Below are positions 1 through 7,400 of a stretch of 8,182 nt of DNA, one piece after another. The notes beneath the pieces were generated by a model that was given only the letters and a program-made list of their open reading frames with translations, was not told the origin of the DNA and ran no database searches. Positions within the stretch are counted from its first letter, which is position 1; the number at the start of each line of letters is the position of its first letter. A program made the translations under genes and the position numbers. The stretch comes from Methanobrevibacter sp. (lineage in GTDB: Archaea; Methanobacteriota; Methanobacteria; Methanobacteriales; Methanobacteriaceae), in contig WRCI01000067.1 of assembly GCA_009784145.1 (NCBI GenBank), positions 1-8,182 on the forward strand. Direction: 5' to 3'.

Positions 1-1183
1 AAAAACAGTTCTTCTGGAAAATATTGCTGGATATGATATTCCAATAATTTCAGGAATATGTAATACAAGGGAAAAGATAGCTAAATCATTAGGTTGTGCA
101 GTTGATGAAATAACTCAAAAAGTTATTAAAGCTACTGAAAATCCTCAGAAAGTTACAAACTACCTTGATATTAATTCTTCAAATTACAAGTACAAAACAG
201 CTAATGCTGATTTGTCTAAAATTCCTATTTTAACTCATTATAAAAGAGATGGGGGAGCATATATAACTGCAGGAGTTGTATTTGCAAAAGACCTCCAAAC
301 AGGAATCCAAAATGCTTCAATTCATAGAATGTTAGTTCTTGGAAAAGATAAATTAACTATAAGAATTGTTCCAAGAAATCTTTACACATACTTTCAAAAG
401 TGTGAAAAAGAAAATAAAGACCTTGATATAGCTATAGCTATTGGAATGGATCCTGCAATACTTCTTGCAAGTACAACATCTATTCCAATTGATCATGATG
501 AAATGGATGTAGCTAATACATTTAAAGATGGAAAACTCACTCTTATAGAATTAAAGAAAAGTGGTCTAAAAGTTCCTCAAGCAGATATATTACTTGAAGG
601 TAAGTTATTAGCAAATAAACGAGCTAAAGAAGGACCATTTGTTGATTTAACCGATACTTATGATGTTATACGTGATGAACCAGTGATTAAATTGGATCAA
701 ATGCATTTAAAAGAAAATGCAATGTATCATGCTATTCTTCCAGCTGGTGGAGAACATAAACTTCTTCAAGGTCTTCCACAAGAACCACGAATATTCCAAG
801 CTGTTAAAAATACTGTTCCAACAGTTAAAAATGTTGTCCTTACAGAAGGAGGATGTTGTTGGTTACATGCAGCAATAGCTATTGAAAAGCAAACCCAAGG
901 TGATGGAAAGAATGTTATTTTAGCTGCACTTGCAGCTCATCCTTCTTTAAAACATGCTGTAGTTGTAGATGAAGATATTAATATTTTCAATCCACAAGAC
1001 CTTGAATATGCAATAGCTACAAGAGTTAAAGGTGATGATGATATAATCATTGTTCCAAAAGCAAGAGGTTCCTCACTTGATCCTGTAGCTACTCCAGATG
1101 GGACCACGACAAAAGTTGGTGTAGATGCTACTAAACTACTTGGAAAGGAAGAAAAATTCGAAAGAGTTAGTTTTAGTGAATAG
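1..1183 (+). CDS. UbiD family decarboxylase, 5'-truncated by the window edge
   Basis: The reading frame is open from base 2 to the TAG at 1181-1183, giving 393 codons with no start, so the N-terminus lies outside the window. A TTG at 212 could be mistaken for a start, but clear UbiD sequence precedes it ([20 protein letters not shown]). Family landmarks, numbered from base 2, are KRDGGAYIT (about 81-89), NASIHR with the conserved Arg about 109, a LLEG Glu about 199, EGPF with Glu about 210, [21 protein letters not shown] and the C-terminal KARGSSLDP. The Arg and two Glu match the Arg-Glu-Glu set that UbiD enzymes use with prenylated FMN for reversible decarboxylation. Archaea of this type lack ubiquinone. 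The best-known archaeal role of UbiD homologues is trans-anhydromevalonate 5-phosphate decarboxylase in the modified mevalonate pathway. That substrate is inferred; family membership is secure. The gene converges on the minus-strand DUF4389 gene. Confidence 0.93.
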   Translation, partial: KTVLLENIAGYDIPIISGICNTREKIAKSLGCAVDEITQKVIKATENPQKVTNYLDINSSNYKYKTANADLSKIPILTHYKRDGGAYITAGVVFAKDLQTGIQNASIHRMLVLGKDKLTIRIVPRNLYTYFQKCEKENKDLDIAIAIGMDPAILLASTTSIPIDHDEMDVANTFKDGKLTLIELKKSGLKVPQADILLEGKLLANKRAKEGPFVDLTDTYDVIRDEPVIKLDQMHLKENAMYHAILPAGGEHKLLQGLPQEPRIFQAVKNTVPTVKNVVLTEGGCCWLHAAIAIEKQTQGDGKNVILAALAAHPSLKHAVVVDEDINIFNPQDLEYAIATRVKGDDDIIIVPKARGSSLDPVATPDGTTTKVGVDATKLLGKEEKFERVSFSE

Positions 1184-1184
1184 T

Positions 1185-1224
1185 TTTTACAGATAACCTA
1201 ATCCTTTTACAGATAACCTAATCC
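1185..1224. repeat. 20-bp perfect tandem duplication just after the UbiD stop
   Basis: Two identical back-to-back copies of TTTTACAGATAACCTAATCC lie at 1185-1204 and 1205-1224, starting one base after the stop codon. They are non-coding and lie in the 3' UTR of the UbiD gene. No dyad symmetry is evident inside the unit. This looks like a recent slippage or recombination duplication; a role in 3'-end formation is possible but unsupported. Confidence 0.85.
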
Positions 1225-1232
1225 AAATTAAA

Positions 1233-1244
1233 TTTTTTAAAAAA
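1233..1244. terminator. Candidate bidirectional T-tract terminator between convergent genes
   Basis: A perfect T6A6 dyad gives a run of six T on both strands in the gap between two convergent genes. Archaeal transcription commonly ends at U-tracts without a strong hairpin. On the minus strand this is the only T6 run I see between the DUF4389 stop and the UbiD gene. On the plus strand further T-tracts follow at 1279-1283, 1318-1323 and 1358-1365 (eight T), so UbiD transcripts may end at several sites. Evidence is compositional only. Confidence 0.35.
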
Positions 1245-1398
1245 GTATTCCCCTTTTGTAATAACTGAGAAACATGGATTTTTCTATTTTTACTTCCATT
1301 TTAAGTCCTATTAATCCTTTTTTCAAAGTAGATTAAATTTATTTGAAATCCTACTTGTTTTTTTTATTTAATAAACTTAGCTAATAAAATCCAGTTGT

Positions 1399-2160
1399 TC
1401 ACATGCTCATTGCAAATATCATTAGTATATACATGTAAAGAAATACAAGATATATAATAACAAAGAATAGGAAATAGAAAATAATGCCTATTGCAATATG
1501 TCTATTTTTTGTAATTATACTGATTGGAGGGGTGGTTTTTATAATATCTCCTGAAGTATTTGTTTCAGCTTTATCAAATTCAAATTTTAAAGATACATCA
1601 ATATCTTTAGGAAGTATATCTGGACGTTCATCAGTAACAAAATTAACATAGCTTATAATTTGTATTTGATATTTAACAAAAGATTTAAGAAAATCATTTA
1701 AATCTTCATTTCTTCCACTAGTAAATAGAATACATAACCATTGTATAACTATAACAATACTTGCTGCAATACCAAATAAAAAAAGAACTATGAATAAAGG
1801 AATTGAATAAAAAATTCTAACTATTAATTCAAGCCTACTTGCATTTTTTTCAAAACTGAGATATTCTTTATTGTCAAGGAAAACTTTTAATTCCTTTGGC
1901 ATTACACCTGGTCTTTCATCTGTAAGTAAATAAGTATAAGGAATAATTTGGATAAAAAATTCACAATATCCTATTAGTACATTAGTCAAACTTTCACTTC
2001 TTCTTCCAAGAAACAATATTCCTAACCACTGTAAACACAAACAAAATGAGGCTAAAATGGCATAAATACCTAGTACTATCTCTATGAATAATGCATATAG
2101 CATCCTAATAATCAGTTCAGATCTAGAAGCATTACTTTCATATGCTAAAAATTCTTTCAT
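1399..2160 (-). CDS. Membrane protein with two tandem DUF4389-like domains
   Basis: This 253-residue integral membrane protein contains an internal duplication with an offset of 96 residues. Copy 1 is about 11-93 and copy 2 about 107-189. Matching landmarks are NASR(S/L)ELI(I/V)R at the start, a QWL(G/C)ILF segment around W45 and W141, and LLTDERPGVMP (78-88) against FVTDERPDILP (174-184). The pattern of an (S/A)R-x-x-L-x-x-R entry, two hydrophobic stretches, a W-x-x-ILF turn and a closing TDERP fits my memory of DUF4389. A polar linker (about 190-220) leads to a final hydrophobic helix at about 222-251. The ATG is supported by AAGGAG at 2168-2173, seven bases upstream. Function is unknown. 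It lies 128 bp downstream of rfbB on the same strand with no obvious terminator between, so it may be co-transcribed with the dTDP-sugar genes; a role in envelope biogenesis would be guesswork. Confidence 0.85.
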   Translation of the reverse strand: MKEFLAYESNASRSELIIRMLYALFIEIVLGIYAILASFCLCLQWLGILFLGRRSESLTNVLIGYCEFFIQIIPYTYLLTDERPGVMPKELKVFLDNKEYLSFEKNASRLELIVRIFYSIPLFIVLFLFGIAASIVIVIQWLCILFTSGRNEDLNDFLKSFVKYQIQIISYVNFVTDERPDILPKDIDVSLKFEFDKAETNTSGDIIKTTPPISIITKNRHIAIGIIFYFLFFVIIYLVFLYMYILMIFAMSM

Positions 2161-2185
2161 ACATTAACTCCTTAATTTATAATTT

Positions 2186-2238
2186 ATTCTTAATATAATT
2201 ACAATATACTCTTAATACAACTATTAAATATACTCTTA
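2186..2238. repeat. Degenerate 22-24 bp repeats upstream of the DUF4389 gene
   Basis: Three copies of an A(T/C)TCTTA core start at 2186, 2208 and 2232. The last two share a 12-bp exact match, AATATACTCTTA, at 2203-2214 and 2227-2238. They lie about 26-78 bases upstream of the DUF4389 start, where a promoter would be expected. Read on the minus strand, each copy contains a TATA-like GTATATT. They could be duplicated promoter or regulator sites, or chance in AT-rich DNA. Confidence 0.4.
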
Positions 2239-2288
2239 GTGGATTATAGAATATAAATCTATTCATATACATAATAATATAATGTTTT

Positions 2289-3311
2289 TCAGTCTTTTCC
2301 ATACATTTTTTCATAATAGCTAATATAATCTCCAGAAATAACACTATTTAACCATTCTTTATTAGCTAAATACCACCCGATAGTTTCTTCTATCCCTATT
2401 TCAAATGTATATTTCTGTGTCCATCCTAATTCTTCTTGTATTTTTGTTGAATCAATTGCATATCTTCTATCATGCCCTAATCTATCTTCAACATATTCAA
2501 TTAAATCTTCTGACTTTTTTAAATATTTAAGAATAAGTTTAACAATTTCAATGTTTTCTTTTTCATTGTTTCCACCAATGTTATAAACTTCCCCTGTTTT
2601 TCCTTTATGAAGAACTAAGTCAATAGCTGTACAATGGTCATAAACATGTAACCAATCTCTTACATTCTTTCCATCACCATAAACAGGAAGTTTTTTATTA
2701 TTTAATGCATTGTTAATCATTAAAGGAATTAATTTTTCTGGAAATTGGTATGGACCATAGTTATTAGAGCATCTAGTTATATTAATTGGAAGGTTAAAAG
2801 TTTCATTATATGCTCTAACAATTAAATCAGCTCCGGCTTTACTAGCTGAATAAGGACTGTTAGGGGCAAGATGGGTTTTTTCTGTAAAATAACCAGTTTT
2901 ACCAAGAGTTCCATAAACTTCATCAGTGGAAATTTGAATATATTTTTTAAATTGTCCATTTTCATAATACTTTTTAGCTATTTCAAGAAGGTTTTGAGTT
3001 CCGATAATGTTAGATTCTAAAAATATCTTAGGATCTTCAATACTGCGATCTACATGAGATTCAGCTGCAAAATTAATAATATAGCTAACTTCATTTTCAG
3101 ACACTATTTTATCTACAAGTTCTTTATCAGCTATGTCTCCTTTAACAAACTCATAATTAGGATTATTTTCTATTTCTTTTAAATTTTCTAGGTTTCCACA
3201 ATAGGTAAGTAAATCTAAGTTGATAATATAGTAATCAGAATATTTCTCTAACATATAATGAATAAAATTACTTCCTATGAATCCTGCTCCACCAGTAACT
3301 AATATTTTCAT
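2289..3311 (-). CDS. rfbB: dTDP-glucose 4,6-dehydratase RfbB (RmlB)
   Basis: This protein converts dTDP-D-glucose to dTDP-4-keto-6-deoxy-D-glucose with bound NAD+, the second step of dTDP-L-rhamnose synthesis and an entry to other 6-deoxysugars. It is an extended short-chain dehydrogenase of 340 residues, the usual full length. Visible motifs are the Rossmann TGGAGFIGS (6-14), D33 after the second strand, AAESHVDRS (82-90), STDEVYG (128-134) with the family's Thr-Asp-Glu catalytic triplet, YSASK (154-158) with the Tyr/Lys pair, the substrate-binding CSNNYGPYQFPEKLIP (181-196), GDGKNVRDWLHV (212-223) and GHDRRYAID (279-287). No key residue is missing. The ATG at 3311 has a GAGG at 3320-3323, eight bases upstream. 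It lies 118 bp downstream of rfbC. Neither rfbA nor rfbD is in the window, so the final sugar cannot be fixed from here. Confidence 0.97.
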   Translation of the reverse strand: MKILVTGGAGFIGSNFIHYMLEKYSDYYIINLDLLTYCGNLENLKEIENNPNYEFVKGDIADKELVDKIVSENEVSYIINFAAESHVDRSIEDPKIFLESNIIGTQNLLEIAKKYYENGQFKKYIQISTDEVYGTLGKTGYFTEKTHLAPNSPYSASKAGADLIVRAYNETFNLPINITRCSNNYGPYQFPEKLIPLMINNALNNKKLPVYGDGKNVRDWLHVYDHCTAIDLVLHKGKTGEVYNIGGNNEKENIEIVKLILKYLKKSEDLIEYVEDRLGHDRRYAIDSTKIQEELGWTQKYTFEIGIEETIGWYLANKEWLNSVISGDYISYYEKMYGKD

Positions 3312-3322
3312 TTTTATTTCCT

Positions 3323-3406
3323 CTTGTTTCTCAATTAATTCTTTTTATTTCTCAAATATTCCCTTTTATTTCTTAATTAATCCTATTTATTTCTTAATTA
3401 CTTCCA
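3323..3406. repeat. Four 21-bp tandem repeats in the rfbC-rfbB spacer
   Basis: Units start at 3323, 3344, 3365 and 3386, an exact 21-bp period. The core is TTTATTTCTTAATTA followed by a C-rich end (ATCC, TTCC or TCCC). Units 3 and 4 are nearly identical and units 1 and 2 have drifted. A truncated fifth unit follows at 3407. Read in the direction of rfbB transcription, each unit begins with a purine patch containing GGA or GAA followed by an A/T stretch, so the spacer mRNA would carry a ladder of weak ribosome-binding-like patches before the true site at 3320-3323. Confidence 0.75.
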
Positions 3407-3415
3407 TTATTTTTA

Positions 3416-3427
3416 AAAAAGCTTTTT
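3416..3427 (-). terminator. Weak palindrome and T-run after rfbC
   Basis: AAAAAGCTTTTT is a perfect 12-bp palindrome starting three bases past the rfbC stop codon and running into a T6 stretch on the minus strand. It could act as a partial terminator or processing site between rfbC and rfbB. The stem is short and AT-rich, so read-through into rfbB is likely. Confidence 0.25.
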
Positions 3428-3429
3428 AG

Positions 3430-3984
3430 CTAAAAATTAGTTTTAGTATCTTTTAATCCTTTCCATTGTTTATCTTTTTCGGATAATATTAATTCATCTT
3501 CATCTAAGGGCCATTCTATACCAATATCTATATCATTCCAAATGATTCCACCCTCGTCTGGTCCATTATAAAAGTCTGTACATTTATAGGTAAACTCAGC
3601 TTCATCAGACAATACAAGAAATCCATGTGCAAAACCTGGTGGGACATAAAATTGTTTTTTGTTATCTTCAGATAGTATAACACTTTCATATTGACCATAT
3701 GTCACAGAATCTTTTCTTAAGTCAACAGCTACATCAAACACTTCACCTTTGATTGCTCTAACTAATTTTCCTTGAGCTTGTGTATATTGAAAGTGTAAAC
3801 CTCTTAAAACCCCTTTTGTTGATTTTGATTGATTATCTTGAACAAATTCAACATTTATTCCATTATCATCAAATTCTTTCTTATGATAAGTTTCCATGAA
3901 GTATCCTCTTTCATCAGCAAAAACTGTAGGTTCTATAACATAAACTCCTTCAATGGATGTTTTAATAAAGTTAAATTTTTTCAA
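3430..3984 (-). CDS. rfbC: dTDP-4-dehydrorhamnose 3,5-epimerase RfbC (RmlC)
   Basis: This protein epimerises dTDP-4-keto-6-deoxy-D-glucose at C3 and C5, the third step of dTDP-L-rhamnose synthesis, acting directly on the RfbB product. It has a cupin (jelly-roll) fold and 184 residues, normal for the family. Visible motifs are DERGYF (24-29), NQSKSTKGVLRGLHFQ (51-66) with the catalytic base H64, GKLVR with K73, PPGFAHGF (115-122) with H120, Y133 and the active-site Tyr Y139 in CTDFYN, and SEKDKQW with D171, which fits the acid partner of the catalytic His. The start is TTG at 3984. It is preferred because the protein begins at the usual MKKFNFI position and GAGGA lies six bases upstream, with no in-frame ATG nearby. 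It precedes rfbB on the same strand. A candidate promoter lies in the AT-rich region upstream (4034-4045). Confidence 0.96.
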   Translation of the reverse strand: MKKFNFIKTSIEGVYVIEPTVFADERGYFMETYHKKEFDDNGINVEFVQDNQSKSTKGVLRGLHFQYTQAQGKLVRAIKGEVFDVAVDLRKDSVTYGQYESVILSEDNKKQFYVPPGFAHGFLVLSDEAEFTYKCTDFYNGPDEGGIIWNDIDIGIEWPLDEDELILSEKDKQWKGLKDTKTNF

Positions 3985-3990
3985 AGTAAT

Positions 3991-3995
3991 TCCTC
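3991..3995 (-). promoter_or_regulatory. Ribosome binding site deciding the TTG start of rfbC
   Basis: Read on the minus strand, GAGGA (within TTGAGGAATT) lies six bases before the TTG at 3982-3984. This is proper Shine-Dalgarno spacing and the only good match near the 5' end of rfbC, so it supports initiation at the rare TTG codon. Confidence 0.65.
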
Positions 3996-4033
3996 AAATT
4001 TTTTAAATTAAATAATCTATAGTGTAAAATTTT

Positions 4034-4045
4034 AATATATATTTT
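4034..4045 (-). promoter_or_regulatory. Candidate TATA box for rfbC
   Basis: AAAATATATATT on the minus strand lies 50-61 bases upstream of the rfbC start, which would leave a short leader. The whole neighbourhood is over 85 percent A+T by eye, so similar matches occur often and this placement is tentative. Confidence 0.3.
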
Positions 4046-4156
4046 CTATTTTTATAATATAATTAATATATTAATATAATTATTTAATATAATATAATTA
4101 ATCTATATATTTTAATATAATTAACATTCAATGTATTTCTAAAATTTCAATATTTT

Positions 4157-4187
4157 AAACTATATATCACAGTGTAAAATATAGTTT
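4157..4187. repeat. Inverted repeat with an operator-like core upstream of rfbC
   Basis: AAACTATAT (4157-4165) is mirrored exactly by ATATAGTTT (4179-4187). The 13-base loop contains CACAGTG, itself symmetric around its central A. The 10-mer AGTGTAAAAT overlapping the right half (4171-4180) recurs in the same orientation at 4021-4030, near the candidate rfbC TATA box. A regulator binding site with a second half-site is possible. Both elements lie upstream of rfbC, about 40 and 175-200 bases from its start. Confidence 0.45.
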
Positions 4188-4277
4188 TAACAATTTATAT
4201 ATCCTATATTCAATTATAATTAAATTATTTTATTATATATTAAATTATATTAATTTATATTAAAATATTTCTAATAT

Positions 4278-4313
4278 AATTTTATCTAATATAATAATTT
4301 TATCTAATATAAT
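4278..4313. repeat. 18-bp perfect tandem duplication
   Basis: Two exact adjacent copies of AATTTTATCTAATATAAT lie at 4278-4295 and 4296-4313. A partial third copy (CTAATATAAT) ends at 4280. The repeat lies between the adhesin terminator and rfbC and is non-coding. Confidence 0.75.
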
Positions 4314-4369
4314 ATTACTTTAAAAAAATATACATATGTACAATAATTACAATACACTCCATTATATTT

Positions 4370-4422
4370 AAAAAAAACAAAAAAAATAAATGTAAGCTGA
4401 TTTTTAAAAATAAAAGTCAGCT
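4370..4422 (-). terminator. Hairpin plus double T-tract terminator of the adhesin gene
   Basis: Read on the minus strand, 18 bases past the adhesin stop, AGCTGACTTTTA pairs with TAAAAATCAGCT (arms at 4422-4411 and 4406-4395) with one mismatch and a tiny loop. About ten bases further are two runs of eight T (4386-4379 and 4377-4370) split by a single G. The hairpin and U-tracts match a strong terminator. Archaeal RNA polymerase responds mainly to the U-tract; the hairpin may protect the 3' end. It separates the adhesin from the rfbC-rfbB transcript. Confidence 0.75.
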
Positions 4423-4439
4423 ATAAAAAAATATTTTAT

Positions 4440-7400
4440 TTAATAATTCCTTCTATGTACCACTAAACTTAAAATAACTAATATTAAAAGTATAGTTATT
4501 GGAACACCAGTAGATTTCATACTACCATGAGCATTTAAAGTCTCATCAGGACGGGTAATATTATCTATAGTGTTGTCTTCTTTATTATCTATAGTATTAT
4601 CTTCCTTCTTATTATGTCCAGTACTTTCAATTGCTTCTTTAAGACTTGAATCAATATCCTTATTAGAATCATCAATATTAGAATCATTGTCAGTATCATC
4701 ATTAACTGATTCATTAATATCGATTTCACTGTCAGGATTTTCAACTTCTACATCAGAAATAAAAGCATCAAATAATAAACTCACATATTGCTCATCTAAA
4801 GTAGCATCTGCAAATTGTGAACCATTATTTAAAACTGTAAACTGATAGATGAAAAAATCATCTCTAGAACTCTCGAAGATTAAACCATTAAAAGTACCAT
4901 TAATAACAAAGTAAGGTAAATTTTCAACATGGTCATTAGTCAAAGTAGTGTTTAGTACCAACAAAGCAAAATTTAATTTATCCCCAACAAAAACATTGTC
5001 TAAACTAGTGAAGTTACTAAAATTCAAGATATAGTGATTGTTAGTTTTGAAATCAAGAATTTTATCAATAATATCATTAATTCCCCACCAATTATAATCA
5101 AAATTACTACCATTATCATTAGAAATGCCAGTATAATTTAAGCCAGTTTTAGCTAAAATACGATTATAATTAATAGTAACATTAACAAAGTTGGGATTTT
5201 CTGTAAACATAATAGCTACGTTAGTTCCAATAATAGTATTACCTTTAACAAGAACATCACTTAAAACAGTGCCACCATTTAAAGCAAATAATAGTCCAAT
5301 ATTATTACTTGTAATAGTATTATTTAACAAGTATAAACCATTAAACGCATACCAAGAATTAATAGCAATAGCATAATTATTACCATTGATATTGTTTCCA
5401 ACAAAACTTATGTTATTATTTATACCATATACATTTAGACTAACACCATCTCCTTCTCCTGTAATATTGTTATTGGTGAAAGTTATGGTGTTTTTGTCGC
5501 CGTATGTAATTAGGTTAATACCAGACCAGTTTCCTGTAATATTGTTATTGGTGAAAGTTAAGGTATTGTTACTGTAAGGCGTAGTTAAACTAATGCCCCG
5601 CAGTAATCCTATTATATTGGTGTTTTTAAAAATTATATTGTTATTACTGTTAGATGCGTCTAAGTTAACACCATACCATTCTCCTTTGATATTATCACCA
5701 TCGAATATTATATTATTGTTACTGTTTTTTGCATCTAAGTTAACAGCATACCATTCTCCTTTGATATTATTGCCATAAAATGTTATATTATTGTTACTGT
5801 TAGGTACATCTAAACTAATACTATGCCTATTTTCTCCTGTAATATTGTTATTGGTGAAAGTTATAGTATTGTTACTGTAAGATGTACTTAAACTAATGCC
5901 TTGTAGTAATCCTATTATATTGGTGTTTTTAAAAATTATATTATTATTACTGTTAGATGCGTCTAAGTCAACACCATACCATTCTCCTTTGATATTATCA
6001 CCATCGAATGTTATATTGTTATTACTGTTAGATACATCTAAACTAATACTATGTCCATTTTCTCCAGTGATGTTGTTATTGGTGAAAGTTATAGTGTTGT
6101 TACTAGAATATATTTCCATATAGATGCCGTAATTTGTTACTTTTATATTGTTATCTTTGAAAGTTATGATATTGTTACCTTTATTGTATCCATACAAAAT
6201 AAGACCATATTCTGATTTTATGATATTGTTATTTGTGAAAGTTATGGTGTTGTTACTGTTATATACGTTGAAAAAAACAGCATTAGATAATGATATTCCT
6301 GAGATGTTGTTACTAGTGAGGGTTATGGTGTTATTACTGTTGTATGAATCCATAAAAATTCCATGTCCACCAAGATCTTCTGCAATCATATTGTTGTTTT
6401 TGAGGGTTAGGTGGGTGTTACCATTGTATGTGAGTATAAAAACACTAGAACCCCATCCAGTAATGTTGTTGTTAGTTAAATTTATGTTACTGATACCATT
6501 GGTAAATTCTAAATAAGCACCAGAAGATGGTTTTCCAATGATGTTGTTGTTAGTTAAAGTTAAATTTATGTCAATATAGTCTCCATAGGTATCTATATGA
6601 ATACCATTTCCATTTGTTCCTGTGATGTTATTGTTTGTAAAGATTACTGTACTGTTACTGTTGCCTCCACCATACATAACGCCAATTCCTGATGAGGTGG
6701 TTCCTGAAGCCGATATGAGGTTATTGTTTGTTAAAGTTAAATTGCTTGTACTGCGTGGTGCAGACATATGAATGGCATATGAATCTGTTCTAGATCCCAC
6801 ATAGTTTTGTGCTCCTGTAATGTTGTTATCAGTAATAACTACAGTGTTGTTACTATTGGGAGTAGCTATAAATACTCCTTTATTCAATGTTCCTGTTATG
6901 TTGTTGTTTTTGAGGATTATGTTGTTGTTACTGTATTGTGCAGATACAACAACACCACTCCACATTGTTCCTGTAATCTTGTTGTTTGTTAAACTTATAG
7001 TATTGTTACTGTATGAGGTATCAAAACGAACTCCATTAGAATTATAACTACTAGTAACTGTAATATTATTGTTTATTAGAGAAACATTAATATTTGAACC
7101 AGTTGGAGCATTAAAATAAACTGCACCATAGAGGTTGCTATTTATAGAAGAAATTACATTATTATTTTCCAATAAGATATCTGTTAAATTTGAACCAGTG
7201 AAATTAACACTAATTCCAGAAGTGGTAATATTATTACCAGTGATTGATATCTTACCATTGTTCGATTTAATAGCTGTTTGATATCCACTAATATTCAGAT
7301 TAATAATTGAAACATTTTTGGCAATTATATTAAAAAGAGTCCCTCCATTTCCTTTTATATTAACTTGCCCATTTGAGGATATAATAACACTTCTTGTAAT

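Larger units (their letters stand above)
3996..4369. other. AT-rich gene-free region between the adhesin terminator and rfbC
   Basis: I see no convincing gene on either strand. The stretch is almost entirely A and T, with many TAATATAATT-type words (dense from about 4055 to 4115). Inside it are the candidate rfbC TATA box, a hairpin around 4157-4187 and an 18-bp tandem duplication at 4278-4313. It probably holds the rfbC promoter and possibly regulator sites. Confidence 0.6.

Noticed and set aside
212..214. TTG as the start codon of the UbiD gene
   Set aside because: The frame stays open to base 2, and the upstream residues are recognisable UbiD sequence, so the gene continues beyond the left edge.
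3829..4011. 60-codon plus-strand ORF across the start of rfbC
   Set aside because: It is antisense to rfbC and its start region, made of Phe/Ile/Ser/Asn-rich low-complexity residues, with no homology or ribosome site.
4570..7047. Series of Leu/Val-rich plus-strand ORFs inside the adhesin gene
   Set aside because: They are antisense shadows of the repeated Asn/Ile/Thr rungs (AAT, AAC and ATA read as ATT, GTT and TAT on the other strand). They repeat with the rung period, have no ribosome sites and overlap a strong gene.
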